DNA of 64,000 nt from Flavobacterium aerium (GCF_030766725.1 NZ_JARQWR010000004.1:124001-188000), one strand, 5' to 3'; shown: positions 44,540-53,629, numbered from the stretch's first letter. The notes: generated from the letters alone by a model not told the origin. Translations and numbers: made by a program.

Positions 44540-45883
44540 ATGACTGATTCCTCCAACAGTTTAAAAACAGAAGATATTAAGACACTCTTGATACGGCAGG
44601 CTGTACCTGCTTCTATCGGGATACTTTTCATGTCGGTCAATATTTTGGTAGATACTATTTTTGTTGGTCAATGGATTGGATCCTTGGCGATTGCAGCAGT
44701 TACAGTAATATTACCTATTACATTTTTAATATCCTCTTTAGGAATGGCTGTTGGTATTGGAGGAAGCTCCATAATCTCAAGAGCATTAGGTTCCAATGAC
44801 AAAGAAAAAGCATTATATACCTTTGGGAATCAGGTTTTAATGACATTAGTGTTGTCCCTTATCGTTTTAGTAATCGGATTGGTCTTTAAAACCGAAGTAC
44901 TGTTGCTCTTTGGTGCCAATGGAAATATCATGGCTCCTGCCAATGAATTTTTTCTACCCATATTATTAGCAGGTCCATTTTTAGCATTAAGCATGATGGG
45001 AAGCAATGTAATTCGTGCAGAAGGGAAAGCGAAATTTTCTATGATTGCGATGATTGTCCCTGCTATTGTAAATATTGCTTTGGATATTATATTTATAAAA
45101 CACTTAGGTTGGGGAATGTATGGAGCTGCTTTGGCTACTGCAATATCCTATTTTATGTGCTTCCTTTTTGTAGTCTGGTTTTTTATGTCAAAAAATAGCG
45201 AGCTGAAACTACAAGCGAAGCATTTTATTTATAAATCAGCGATTGTTAAAGAAATTACATCCTTAAGTTTTGTTACCTTTTCAAGACAAGGAGTTGTGAG
45301 TATTTTGGCAATTATCTTAAATCATACCCTGTATACTTATGGTGGAGAACATTCAGTGGCAGTATATGGTATTATTAGTAGAATGTTGATGTTTGCTTTA
45401 TTTCCAATTTTGGGAATAACACATGGATTCTTACCCATTGCAGGATACAATTATGGTGCTAAAAATTATGACCGAGTAGTAGAGAGTATAAAAATAGCCA
45501 TTAAATATGCGGGTATTTTATCCATCATTATTTTTGTTATCATTCTAATTTTAGCAAAACCCATAGTAGCCGTTTTTACAACAGATCCATTAGTTATTGC
45601 GGAAACACCAGATGCATTACGTTGGGTATTTGCGGCATCACCAGTTATTGCGGTACAGCTTATTGGAGCGGCCTATTTTCAGGCAGCCGGTAAAGCAATT
45701 CCGGCATTATTACTCACCTTAACGAAACAAGGATTTTTCTTAATTCCATTAGTGTTGATTTTGCCTAATTATTTCGGTATTTTTGGGGTATGGGTTGCAT
45801 TTCCCATAGCCGATGTTTTATCGACTACGATTACAGCTATATTTTTAAAGAGAGAGATCAATACAAAACTTAAACAGCAATAA
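44540..45883 (+). CDS. MATE-family efflux transporter
   Basis: A 447-residue inner-membrane antiporter with 12 helices in two related halves. The first helix region 'QAVPASIGILFMSVNILVDT' and 'AVGIGGSSIISRALG' mark the N-half; 'FPILGITHGFLPIAGYNYGA' marks the C-half. MATE pumps use Na+ or H+ to export drugs or metabolites. It is packed between hemH (7 bases) and hemJ (0 bases), so co-expression with heme synthesis is likely; whether it moves a porphyrin is unknown. Confidence 0.94.
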   Translation: MTDSSNSLKTEDIKTLLIRQAVPASIGILFMSVNILVDTIFVGQWIGSLAIAAVTVILPITFLISSLGMAVGIGGSSIISRALGSNDKEKALYTFGNQVLMTLVLSLIVLVIGLVFKTEVLLLFGANGNIMAPANEFFLPILLAGPFLALSMMGSNVIRAEGKAKFSMIAMIVPAIVNIALDIIFIKHLGWGMYGAALATAISYFMCFLFVVWFFMSKNSELKLQAKHFIYKSAIVKEITSLSFVTFSRQGVVSILAIILNHTLYTYGGEHSVAVYGIISRMLMFALFPILGITHGFLPIAGYNYGAKNYDRVVESIKIAIKYAGILSIIIFVIILILAKPIVAVFTTDPLVIAETPDALRWVFAASPVIAVQLIGAAYFQAAGKAIPALLLTLTKQGFFLIPLVLILPNYFGIFGVWVAFPIADVLSTTITAIFLKREINTKLKQQ

Positions 45884-46438
45884 ATGGAGTATTATAATTA
45901 TATTAAATCGCTTCACCTGATTTTTGTGATCACCTGGTTTGCAGGCTTATTCTATATTGTTCGTTTGTTTGTATATCATGCAGAAGCAATGCAGAAACCC
46001 TCTCCAGAAAAAGAAATACTAATCAAACAATACCAGTTAATGACTTACCGATTATGGTATATCATTGCATGGCCATCGGCAGTATTAGCCAGTATATTTG
46101 CTTTTACTTTATTGTACTTAATGCCAGGTTATTTAGAGCAGGACTGGATGCAGGTCAAGCTAGGATTTGTGTTTCTACTGTTCTTATATCATGGAAAATG
46201 CCATCAAATTTTCCTTCAATTACAAAGAAACGAAGTGAAACATACTTCTAATTTCTTTAGATTATGGAATGAAGGAGCGACGATAATTCTTTTTGCCGTA
46301 GTATTTTTAGTAATTTTAAAAAATGCAATTAATTGGATTTTTGGTGTAATTGGGATTATAGCCTTTTGCATTATTATTATGCTTGGTTTCAAAATGTATA
46401 AAAGAATAAGGGAACGAAACGCCTCAAAAGATGTTTAA
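45884..46438 (+). CDS. hemJ: Protoporphyrinogen oxidase HemJ
   Basis: An integral membrane protein of 184 residues with four or five helices that oxidises protoporphyrinogen IX to protoporphyrin IX. The conserved heme-ligand histidine lies in 'IKSLHLIFVITWFAGLFYIV' (H11). 'LMTYRLWYIIAWPSAVLASI' holds the conserved Arg/Trp block, and WMQVKLGFVFLLFLYHGKC the lysine helix. The family is sometimes listed as CopD-like. The ATG directly abuts the MATE stop codon. Its last eight bases overlap the kinase gene. With hemH it completes the heme pathway in this window. Confidence 0.92.
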   Translation: MEYYNYIKSLHLIFVITWFAGLFYIVRLFVYHAEAMQKPSPEKEILIKQYQLMTYRLWYIIAWPSAVLASIFAFTLLYLMPGYLEQDWMQVKLGFVFLLFLYHGKCHQIFLQLQRNEVKHTSNFFRLWNEGATIILFAVVFLVILKNAINWIFGVIGIIAFCIIIMLGFKMYKRIRERNASKDV

Positions 46439-47903
46439 AAAAATTAAAATAAAACACGTGTCATTACGCGTAAGAATCTTCTTCTCGATGATTCTTATTA
46501 CGTTAATAGCGTCTATTTTAATTGCATCCATATCGATTTATCAGTTTAGAAAAGAAGCCAAAGATTACCAACAAGAACGTCTGGAGCGTAAAGAAACGTC
46601 GATAAAAGAACACATCAATTATATTCTTTCTACCACAACATACCCTTTAACAACAGAGAATTTACCGCTTATTTTTAAGGATCGAATTTATGAATTATCA
46701 AACATTCATAACCTTGAAATTAATATCTATGACTTGAATGGAGTGCTGTTGAAATCGTCCAAAGCCTCTTTTTCAATCGATACGATTGCACCTCCAGTTT
46801 CCAATTTTATTCTGAAATTAATTCAATCCACTGCGGATAAACGATATGTAGATTTACGAATTATTGATGGCCAAAAATATAGATCATCCTATAGTTACAT
46901 CAAAGATGTGAAATTCAAACCATTAGGGATTTTGAATCTTCCTAATATTGAAGATGATGGATTCTATGAAAGAGAATTAAAGAATTTCCTGATACGCTTA
47001 GGTCAGGTATATTTATTTATGTTGTTTTTTGCCATCGTAATGGCCTATTTCCTATCCAGTTATATTACACAATCCTTGAAAAATATTTCCGACCGAATTA
47101 TTGAAACGCGACTGAATAAGAAAAACGAAAGGATAGAAGTAGAAGCAACCAGCAGGGAAATCAAGCTCTTGATTACGGCTTACAACAGCATGGTAGATAA
47201 GTTGGAAGAGAGTGCTGTTAAGCTTGCACAGGGACAACGAGAACAAGCATGGAGGGAAATGGCAAAGCAAGTAGCCCATGAGATTAAAAACCCTTTAACC
47301 CCAATGCGACTGACGGTTCAGAGTTTCCAACGAAAATTTGATCCGAATGATCCTGAGGTAAAACAAAAAATGAATGACTATTCGAAAACATTGATTCAGC
47401 AAATTGATACAATGAGCTCAGTAGCATCCGCATTTTCTAATTTTGCTTCGATGCCAGCGCAACAAAATGAAACATTGAATGTTGTAGTGGTGGTGCAATT
47501 GGCCTTAGAGATTTTTACAGAAGATTATATTCATTTTCATAGTGATGAAGCAGAAATCATTACAATCATGGATCGTACGCAATTAATCCGTGTCATTACA
47601 AACTTGGTTAAGAATGGAATTCAGGCCATTCCATTACATCAAATGGATAAAAGCATTCATGTTACAGTAGAACGAAAAGAAAACGATGTTTGTATTAAAG
47701 TAGAAGATAACGGTATCGGAATAGATTCAAGCCATGCCAGTATTGTTTTTGAACCAAAATTCACCACTAAAACCAGTGGTATGGGATTAGGTCTTGGAAT
47801 AATAAAAAATATTATCGAAAATTATAAAGGAACAATTACATTTGAATCAGAACTTGGAAAAGGAACTATTTTTATAGTAAAACTCCCCATTATTAATCAA
47901 TAA
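46431..47903 (+). CDS. NtrY-like sensor histidine kinase
   Basis: A 490-residue membrane kinase. It has an N-terminal helix (about 17-36), a periplasmic sensor region (40-188), a second helix (about 190-212), a HAMP linker (212-262), then the phospho-acceptor box 'KQVAHEIKNPLTPMRLT' with H283. The ATPase domain shows NLVKNGIQAI, DNGIGID and 'TSGMGLGLGIIKNII'. The AHEIKNPLTP box is the NtrY/NtrB style. No response regulator gene is adjacent, so it is an orphan here. It overlaps hemJ by eight bases and precedes the crotonase gene by 10. Confidence 0.92.
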   Translation: MFKKIKIKHVSLRVRIFFSMILITLIASILIASISIYQFRKEAKDYQQERLERKETSIKEHINYILSTTTYPLTTENLPLIFKDRIYELSNIHNLEINIYDLNGVLLKSSKASFSIDTIAPPVSNFILKLIQSTADKRYVDLRIIDGQKYRSSYSYIKDVKFKPLGILNLPNIEDDGFYERELKNFLIRLGQVYLFMLFFAIVMAYFLSSYITQSLKNISDRIIETRLNKKNERIEVEATSREIKLLITAYNSMVDKLEESAVKLAQGQREQAWREMAKQVAHEIKNPLTPMRLTVQSFQRKFDPNDPEVKQKMNDYSKTLIQQIDTMSSVASAFSNFASMPAQQNETLNVVVVVQLALEIFTEDYIHFHSDEAEIITIMDRTQLIRVITNLVKNGIQAIPLHQMDKSIHVTVERKENDVCIKVEDNGIGIDSSHASIVFEPKFTTKTSGMGLGLGIIKNIIENYKGTITFESELGKGTIFIVKLPIINQ

Positions 47904-47913
47904 TTAAAAATAT

Positions 47914-48693
47914 ATGAATTACGAAAACATTTTAATAACACAAGAAGGCGGTTTGGCGATTATTACAATTAATCGTCCTACTAAATTGAATGCTTTGAAT
48001 AGAGCTACAATTGAAGAGCTACATTATGCTTTTAAAGGAGCGAATGAAGATAGATCAGTCAAAGTAATTATTGTAACAGGAAGTGGAGATAAAGCCTTTG
48101 TTGCAGGAGCTGATATTGCAGAATTTGCAGATTTTTCTGAAAGTGAAGGCGGTAAATTGGCAGCAAAAGGACAAGAATTATTATTTGACTTAGTTCAGAA
48201 TTTATCTACACCTGTAATTGCTGCGGTAAATGGTTTTGCATTAGGTGGTGGATTAGAATTGGCTATGGCGTCACATTTCAGAATTGCATCAGACAATGCA
48301 AAAATGGGATTACCAGAAGTTTCACTAGGTGTGATTCCAGGATATGGAGGAACACAACGATTGCCACAATTGGTTGGTAAGGGACGTGCAATGGAAATGA
48401 TTATGACAGCGGGAATGATTAACGCCGAAGAAGCGAAGAGTTACGGACTAGTAAACCATGTAGTGCCACAAGCAGAGTTACTAGACTTCTGTAAAGGAAT
48501 TGCATCAAAAATAATGAGAAACTCACCGGTAGCAATTGCAAAAGCTATTGAAGCAGTAAATGCAAATTATGAAGACGGAGTAAACGGATTTAAAATGGAG
48601 ATTAAAGCCTTTGGAAAATGCTTTGGTACTGAAGATTTTAAAGAAGGAACAACAGCTTTCTTAGAGAAAAGAAAAGCAGAATTTAAAGGATAA
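47914..48693 (+). CDS. Enoyl-CoA hydratase/isomerase (crotonase family)
   Basis: Adds water to trans-2-enoyl-CoA in beta-oxidation or related routes. The acyl-CoA site AFVAGADIAEF (near 61-71) and the oxyanion loop FALGGGLELA are present, together with both catalytic glutamates expected for a hydratase: E115 in GGGLELA and E135 in LPEVSLGVIPGYGGTQ. At 259 residues it is a stand-alone crotonase. Chain-length preference is unknown. Confidence 0.94.
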   Translation: MNYENILITQEGGLAIITINRPTKLNALNRATIEELHYAFKGANEDRSVKVIIVTGSGDKAFVAGADIAEFADFSESEGGKLAAKGQELLFDLVQNLSTPVIAAVNGFALGGGLELAMASHFRIASDNAKMGLPEVSLGVIPGYGGTQRLPQLVGKGRAMEMIMTAGMINAEEAKSYGLVNHVVPQAELLDFCKGIASKIMRNSPVAIAKAIEAVNANYEDGVNGFKMEIKAFGKCFGTEDFKEGTTAFLEKRKAEFKG

Positions 48694-48695
48694 AT

Positions 48696-48731
48696 AAAAA
48701 AGGCTGTCACGATTATCGGACAGCCTTTTTT
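48696..48731. terminator. Bidirectional terminator
   Basis: AAAAAGGCTGTC and GACAGCCTTTTTT arms with an inner CGA/TCG pairing, between the crotonase gene and the convergent HD gene. Confidence 0.92.
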
Positions 48732-48745
48732 ACATTATAAAAGGA

Positions 48746-49402
48746 TTATTTTTCACCATTCCATTCAGCATAAAACTGATTGAGGAAACCTTCCATATAT
48801 TGATGTCTAGCCAAAGCAATTTTCTTTCCAGTTTCAGTATTCATTTTATCCTTTAGTAAAAGCAATTTTTCATAAAAATGAGTAATCGTGGGAGCAGTGC
48901 TCTTTTTATATTCTTCCTTGGTCATGCTAAGTTGAGGTTCTATACTAGGGTCGTAAATTGCACGATCTTTGAATCCACCGTAGTTAAAAGCACGAGCAAT
49001 ACCGATAGCACCGATAGCATCCAATCGATCAGCATCCTGAACAATATCTAATTCCTTAGAATTGAATTTTTTCTCAAAATTACCACCTTTGTAAGAGATG
49101 TTTTCAATGATTTTCACGACATGATCAATAGTTTCGGGAGCTGTATTTTCTTGTTCTAAAAATGCTCGAGCAACTCTTGGGCCAACCGTTTCATCCCCAT
49201 TATGAAATTTGCTGTCTGCAATATCATGTAATAAAGCTCCAAGTTGAATGACAACAAGATCAATATCATGCTCTTCTTGAGCAATTAATAAGGCATTTTT
49301 GTAAACACGTTCAATGTGAAACCAATCGTGTCCACCTTCTGCATTCTGTAATTTTTCTTTAACAAAAGCAATACTTCTGTCAATAAGTGTGGATTGAGAC
49401 AT
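48746..49402 (-). CDS. HD-domain phosphohydrolase
   Basis: A 218-residue metal-dependent phosphohydrolase of the YedJ-like group. The HD motifs are H20 in 'AEGGHDWFHIERVYKNALLI' and HD in 'LGALLHDIADSKFHNGDE' near residue 63, with the last Asp in IVQDADRLDAIGAIG near 120. Related proteins cleave nucleotides. The substrate here is unknown. It stands alone between two terminators. Confidence 0.9.
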   Translation of the reverse strand: MSQSTLIDRSIAFVKEKLQNAEGGHDWFHIERVYKNALLIAQEEHDIDLVVIQLGALLHDIADSKFHNGDETVGPRVARAFLEQENTAPETIDHVVKIIENISYKGGNFEKKFNSKELDIVQDADRLDAIGAIGIARAFNYGGFKDRAIYDPSIEPQLSMTKEEYKKSTAPTITHFYEKLLLLKDKMNTETGKKIALARHQYMEGFLNQFYAEWNGEK

Positions 49403-49443
49403 AATAATAAAGGTTTTGAATACGGATTCGATATGTTGTTTGA

Positions 49444-49477
49444 AAAAAAAATCCTTTCGATGTGAAGGAAAGGATTT
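49444..49477 (-). terminator. Terminator of the desaturase-plsC operon
   Basis: AAATCCTTTCC and GAAAGGATTT arms. On the minus strand the stem is followed by eight T. Confidence 0.88.
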
Positions 49478-49485
49478 CTTATGTT

Positions 49486-50472
49486 TTATTTTACAGCTGG
49501 TTCAACCCACTTGAAAATATGTGATTCCTTTGGAACAACAAGTCGTTCAGATATTTTTGCCATACGACCTGGAAGTTTCATTAAATAATCACGTGCTTTT
49601 TCCGCTTCGTCCGTTAGATTGGTCATTTTGTCAATTTCCCATTTAACATTTAATTTCTGCATGATATCAACATAATCATTAGCAGTATAAACACCAATGC
49701 GTTGAGCAGAATCAGAAAACTGTTCGAAAGCACTACTTATCTTTTGTCCAGACTCTCTTAAGAAGTGAGCAGGCATTACAATTTTTTGTTTCATCATGTA
49801 TTGGAAAGCCAACATCATTTCACTTGGATCAACAGCAAAAATTTGACGAACGAACTCACTATAAGCATGGTGATGTCTCATTTCATCTCCAGCAATCATT
49901 TTACACATCTTAGAAAGATTGTTATTGCTGTGTTTTTTAGCCAATTGTGCCACTCTATTATGAGAAATATAAGTAGCTAATTCTTGGAAACTAGTGTAAA
50001 CGAAGTTTTTGTATGGATCTCTTCCGGTACCAATATCAAAACCATCATTGATTAAATGCTGAGTCGTTTGTTCAATTTCTCTCATGTTTACTCGACCAGA
50101 TAAATACAAGTATTTATTCAGTAAATCTCCATGACGATTTTCTTCACCAGTCCAGTTTCTAATCCATTTTGACCAGCCATTTCGTTCGACATTATCAATA
50201 CCTTCAACATCCATTAACCATGATTCATAAGTTGGAAGTGCTTCTTCAGTAATTGTATCTCCTACTAGAGTTACCCAAAAATCATACGGTAATTCTTTAG
50301 CCAATTCTCTAAGTTCTTTAACTTCATCAAAAAATTCTTCACTTTCTGAATTAGGTAAGAAATCTGAGGGCTGCCAGATTTTTTCAACTGGGATTAAGAA
50401 CTGATCGACAAAACTATCGACGTTCTTTTCTAGAAATTGCATAACTTCTAGACGAATGTTTTTAATAGACAT
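49486..50472 (-). CDS. Acyl-ACP desaturase (soluble, di-iron)
   Basis: A 328-residue plant-type (FA_desaturase_2) enzyme that puts a double bond into acyl-ACP with O2 and ferredoxin. The two di-iron motifs are complete: EENRH (E110-H114) and DEMRHH (D196-H201), plus glutamates near E76 and in 'TSFQELATYISHNRVAQLA' (about 160-178). It is soluble, unlike the membrane desaturases. It lies five bases downstream of a PlsC-like acyltransferase gene, so fatty-acid desaturation is coupled to lipid assembly. Confidence 0.93.
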   Translation of the reverse strand: MSIKNIRLEVMQFLEKNVDSFVDQFLIPVEKIWQPSDFLPNSESEEFFDEVKELRELAKELPYDFWVTLVGDTITEEALPTYESWLMDVEGIDNVERNGWSKWIRNWTGEENRHGDLLNKYLYLSGRVNMREIEQTTQHLINDGFDIGTGRDPYKNFVYTSFQELATYISHNRVAQLAKKHSNNNLSKMCKMIAGDEMRHHHAYSEFVRQIFAVDPSEMMLAFQYMMKQKIVMPAHFLRESGQKISSAFEQFSDSAQRIGVYTANDYVDIMQKLNVKWEIDKMTNLTDEAEKARDYLMKLPGRMAKISERLVVPKESHIFKWVEPAVK

Positions 50473-50477
50473 AACTT

Positions 50478-51227
50478 TTATTGTTGTAAATTAATACCTT
50501 TAACTACTTCATTCTCTGTTCTTTCCAAAATATCTGGGAAAGGTATATTTTTTATTGGGAATGGCGTTTGAATAGTAAACGTTAGACGATTACCTAAACC
50601 CAATGGAAAAAATCCCCATTTAGACATTTTCCATGAATTATTAATACTAATGGGTACTATATAAGCAGATGGTGCATACTTACAAAGTATCTTTAGTCCA
50701 CTTTCAGAGAACCTTTTAGGAACACCTGTTTTGCTTCTTGTCCCTTCCGGGAAAATAACAGCAGAACGCTTATGTAATTCGATGTATTCTGCCATTTGCT
50801 TAATTACAGGTAAAGCCTGTTTCGGATCTTTTCTATCAATTAAGACAGAACCTCCATGGCGTAGATTATAAGAAACACTAGGTATACCACTACCTAATTC
50901 TTTTTTGCTAATAAATTTTGGATGAACTTTTCGCAAAAACCAAATTATAGGTGGAATGTCGTATAAACTCTGGTGATTCGCTACTATTATTAACGGTACG
51001 CCTTCAGGAATAGTATCGCGATTCTCTATTTTATAGGTAGTACCTAGAATATGAGTACAGCGAACTAGAAAAAAATTAAGAACGTCAACACTTTTTTTAT
51101 GCGCTTGATAACCAAATACATTAAAACAAATCCATTGAATAGGATGAAAAATCACTAAAAATAACCCGAAAACCAGGTAATAAATTATGGATATTGGATA
51201 AGAAATTAATTTCTGCATAAAAAACAT
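50478..51227 (-). CDS. 1-acyl-sn-glycerol-3-phosphate acyltransferase (PlsC)
   Basis: A 249-residue membrane acyltransferase of phospholipid synthesis. Motifs: NHQSLYD (the NHx4D catalytic block, near 82), 'GGSVLIDRKDPKQAL', FPEGTRSKTG near 162 and 'YIVPISINNSWKMSK'. One N-terminal membrane helix (about 8-30). A second ATG at 51218 (MQKLISYP) is equally possible. A TACTTTTG promoter box lies 10 bases upstream of 51227. It differs clearly from the PlsC-like gene at 9565 and forms an operon with the desaturase. Confidence 0.93.
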   Translation of the reverse strand: MFFMQKLISYPISIIYYLVFGLFLVIFHPIQWICFNVFGYQAHKKSVDVLNFFLVRCTHILGTTYKIENRDTIPEGVPLIIVANHQSLYDIPPIIWFLRKVHPKFISKKELGSGIPSVSYNLRHGGSVLIDRKDPKQALPVIKQMAEYIELHKRSAVIFPEGTRSKTGVPKRFSESGLKILCKYAPSAYIVPISINNSWKMSKWGFFPLGLGNRLTFTIQTPFPIKNIPFPDILERTENEVVKGINLQQ

Positions 51228-51237
51228 TAATTATTAG

Positions 51238-51245
51238 CAAAAGTA
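51238..51245 (-). promoter_or_regulatory. -7 promoter box TACTTTTG of plsC-desaturase
   Basis: TAnnTTTG element 10 bases from the first ATG (51227). Confidence 0.65.
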
Positions 51246-51547
51246 ATGAAACGATTGTAAATATTCTAATGAAAATCGGTGCTTAGGTTGCGATACTGTT
51301 ATTTATTGTATAATTTTTTTTAAAATAGTTATACTAAGGGAAATAGGATGGCCTTTATCAGGTGAAGAATATTCATAAAAAAAGGGTAATTCTTGAAAAA
51401 TAAAAGAAGAAAATAGGTTTTGAGTACTATAAGTGTTTTAAAACTGTGAAATTGATTAATATTTTCATTAAAACATTAGAAAGCCTTAACAAAAACATAA
51501 ATTTCTTGAGAAAGTAAAAAAAATGATGTCCATATTTGTATTAAATG

Positions 51548-51555
51548 TATATTTG
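51548..51555 (+). promoter_or_regulatory. -7 promoter box TATATTTG of the glutamate dehydrogenase gene
   Basis: TAnnTTTG element 263 bases upstream of the ATG at 51819. It implies a long 5' leader of about 255 bases. The 51246-51547 stretch before it is AT-rich and shows no gene. Confidence 0.58.
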
Positions 51556-51566
51556 TAGGAATCTAC

Positions 51567-51578
51567 GAAAACGTTTTC
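51567..51578. promoter_or_regulatory. Perfect palindrome GAAAACGTTTTC, LacI-type operator candidate
   Basis: A 12-base palindrome centred on CG, the shape of LacI/GalR-family operators. It begins 11 bases after the -7 box, so it would overlap the transcription start and suits repression. No LacI-family gene is in the window. Confidence 0.5.
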
Positions 51579-51601
51579 TTTGAAGAATTTTGTAATAAAA
51601 A

Positions 51602-51640
51602 CAGGATGAATTGTTTTAAATTTTTAAATCCTGATTTTTA
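51602..51640 (+). promoter_or_regulatory. Possible attenuator hairpin in the dehydrogenase leader
   Basis: CAGGAT (51602-51607) pairs with ATCCTG (51628-51633), with A/T pairs inside, followed by ATTTTTAAT. The six-base outer stem is modest, so it may be only a weak pause or terminator. Confidence 0.35.
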
Positions 51641-51818
51641 ATACTATTTTTATAACAAAAGCGTTCAAGTTGATAACGAGTAATTAAGTTCAAATAAAAA
51701 TTAAAAAAATACAAGTAGTAGTGGATTTAAATTGATGGTAAGTAGTTTCAAATCAAAAAAGAAGATACTTATAACGTTTGATTTTTCGTCCTAAAAATGA
51801 TCAATAATTATATTTTTT

Positions 51819-53096
51819 ATGGCAACAGAGAATAAGCCTAAAACAGGCATGTATGAAAATGTAAAGCATCAGTTTGAAAAAGCTGCTGATATAATGGGAT
51901 TAGACCCAAGTGTTAGAAAGATTTTAGCAATTACAAATAATGAAATTGTAGTGCACTTCCCCGTAAAAATGGACAACGGAAATGTTGAAGTTTTTACAGG
52001 ATACAGAGTACAACATAATAATGTATTAGGGCCTTACAAAGGAGGTTTACGTTATCACCCAACAGTTGATATCGATGCCGCTAGAGCATTAGCAACATGG
52101 ATGACTTGGAAAACATCATTGGCAGGTTTACCTTATGGTGGTGGAAAAGGAGGAATTCAAATTGATCCTAAAAAATATTCTGAATCAGAATTAGAGCGTA
52201 TCACACGTCGTTTCACGTATGCATTAGGTGATAATATCGGACCAGAGCATGATATTCCTGCTCCGGATGTGAATACAAATGCTCAAATGATGGCTTGGAT
52301 TGCAGATACTTATATGTCTACAAAAGCGCCAAATGAGCGTTCAAAAAATCAACACGTTGTTACAGGGAAACCAGTAGGATCAGGTGGTTTGGAAGGTAGA
52401 GATAGAGCAACAGGTTTTGGAGTAGTAGTTACTCTAGAAGCTTGGGCAAAATTGAGAAATACTTCATTAGAAGGTAAAAAATATATTGTACAAGGATTTG
52501 GAAATGTAGGATACTGGGCAGCTCACTTTATGAAATTAAATGGCGCTACTTTAGTAGGAGTACAAGATGCATCTGCAACAATTTACAATGCAAATGGAAT
52601 CGATCCAGAAGCTTTATTGAAATATCAAGAAGCAAATGACGGACGTATCACAGGATTTAGTGGTGTAGATACAATTGATCCAGATACATTCTTCGGAATT
52701 GACTGTGATGTTTGTATTCCAGCAGCATTAGGAAGCCAAATCAATGCTAGTAACGCTGCTTCAATTAAAGCAAAAGTTATTGCAGAAGGTGCAAACGGAC
52801 CTATCGATACAGATGGAGAAGAAATATTATTAGCTAAAAATGTAGAAATTATTCCAGATATCCTATGTAATTCAGGAGGAGTAATTGGAAGCTACTTTGA
52901 ATGGTTACAAAACAGAAACGGAGAAATCTGGCAGATGGATGACGTAATCGTTAAGTTAAGAAAGAAAATTGAAGACGCATTTGAAAAAGTAATTAATGTA
53001 TCAAAGTTACACCAAACAGATTGGAGAACAGCAGCATACATTCAAGCTTTAACAAGAATCGAATTAGCATATAAACAAAGAGGTATTTTTCCTTAA
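51819..53096 (+). CDS. Glutamate dehydrogenase (Glu/Leu/Phe/Val family)
   Basis: Interconverts glutamate and 2-oxoglutarate plus ammonia. The substrate block 'GPYKGGLRYHPTVDIDAARA' with its lysine, and the catalytic lysine region 'MTWKTSLAGLPYGGGKGG', are clear. The Rossmann loop 'VQGFGNVGYWAAHFMKLNGA' binds the cofactor. The 425-residue length is that of the catabolic NAD-preferring hexameric enzymes. Cofactor choice was not tested. The long leader with a palindrome points to regulated expression. Confidence 0.95.
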   Translation: MATENKPKTGMYENVKHQFEKAADIMGLDPSVRKILAITNNEIVVHFPVKMDNGNVEVFTGYRVQHNNVLGPYKGGLRYHPTVDIDAARALATWMTWKTSLAGLPYGGGKGGIQIDPKKYSESELERITRRFTYALGDNIGPEHDIPAPDVNTNAQMMAWIADTYMSTKAPNERSKNQHVVTGKPVGSGGLEGRDRATGFGVVVTLEAWAKLRNTSLEGKKYIVQGFGNVGYWAAHFMKLNGATLVGVQDASATIYNANGIDPEALLKYQEANDGRITGFSGVDTIDPDTFFGIDCDVCIPAALGSQINASNAASIKAKVIAEGANGPIDTDGEEILLAKNVEIIPDILCNSGGVIGSYFEWLQNRNGEIWQMDDVIVKLRKKIEDAFEKVINVSKLHQTDWRTAAYIQALTRIELAYKQRGIFP

Positions 53097-53120
53097 TAAA
53101 AGCATCAACGCTATATTAAT

Positions 53121-53148
53121 AAAAACCCATGTTCTGCATGGGTTTTTT
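53121..53148 (+). terminator. Terminator of the glutamate dehydrogenase gene
   Basis: AAAAACCCATG and CATGGGTTTTTT arms around a four-base loop. Confidence 0.92.
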
Positions 53149-53236
53149 GTTATATAAAAAAATAAGTAATTGTTTCACCGGATTTTAAAGAGTAAAGACA
53201 AAGTGTTTTTATTTTTTGATCCAAAAAAATAGAAAT

Positions 53237-53623
53237 ATGAAAAATCAAGTTTTAATTATCGAGAAGAAAGAATTCAAAGTAATCGAAGAAATTCTTTCCA
53301 AAGCTGGAGCAAAAGATGCAGTACATGAAGCATGTTACGCAAAATTAAAGAAAGAACTGGAAACAGCAGAAATAAGAACAGAAGCAGAAATGCCGAAAGA
53401 TGTAGTGCGATTGAATAGTATAATTGATATTCAAACTCCTGCCGGATTAAAAGAAGGATACCAATTGGTAATTCCAACAGAAAGTAATCCTGCGCAGAAG
53501 AAACTGTCAATCTTAATGCCTATGGGTTCTGCCCTAATAGGATATGCCGAAGGAGATAAAATTATGTGGAGTTTTCCGAATGGCGAACAAGAAGTTGTAA
53601 TTACAAAGGTAGTACAACCATAA
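53237..53623 (+). CDS. Rnk-like GreA/GreB-family protein
   Basis: A 128-residue protein with a short helical N-terminus (about 1-48) and a GreA/GreB C-terminal FKBP-like domain (about 50-127). The block 'AEMPKDVVRLNSIIDI' and 'LSILMPMGSALIGYAEGDKI' match the Rnk (nucleoside diphosphate kinase regulator) branch, which lacks the long coiled coil that reaches into RNA polymerase. It may bind RNA polymerase without cleavage-factor activity. I chose the ATG at 53237; the frame is open back to a TTG at 53216, but the ATG gives the family-like start. Confidence 0.88.
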   Translation: MKNQVLIIEKKEFKVIEEILSKAGAKDAVHEACYAKLKKELETAEIRTEAEMPKDVVRLNSIIDIQTPAGLKEGYQLVIPTESNPAQKKLSILMPMGSALIGYAEGDKIMWSFPNGEQEVVITKVVQP

Positions 53624-53629
53624 TTTATG

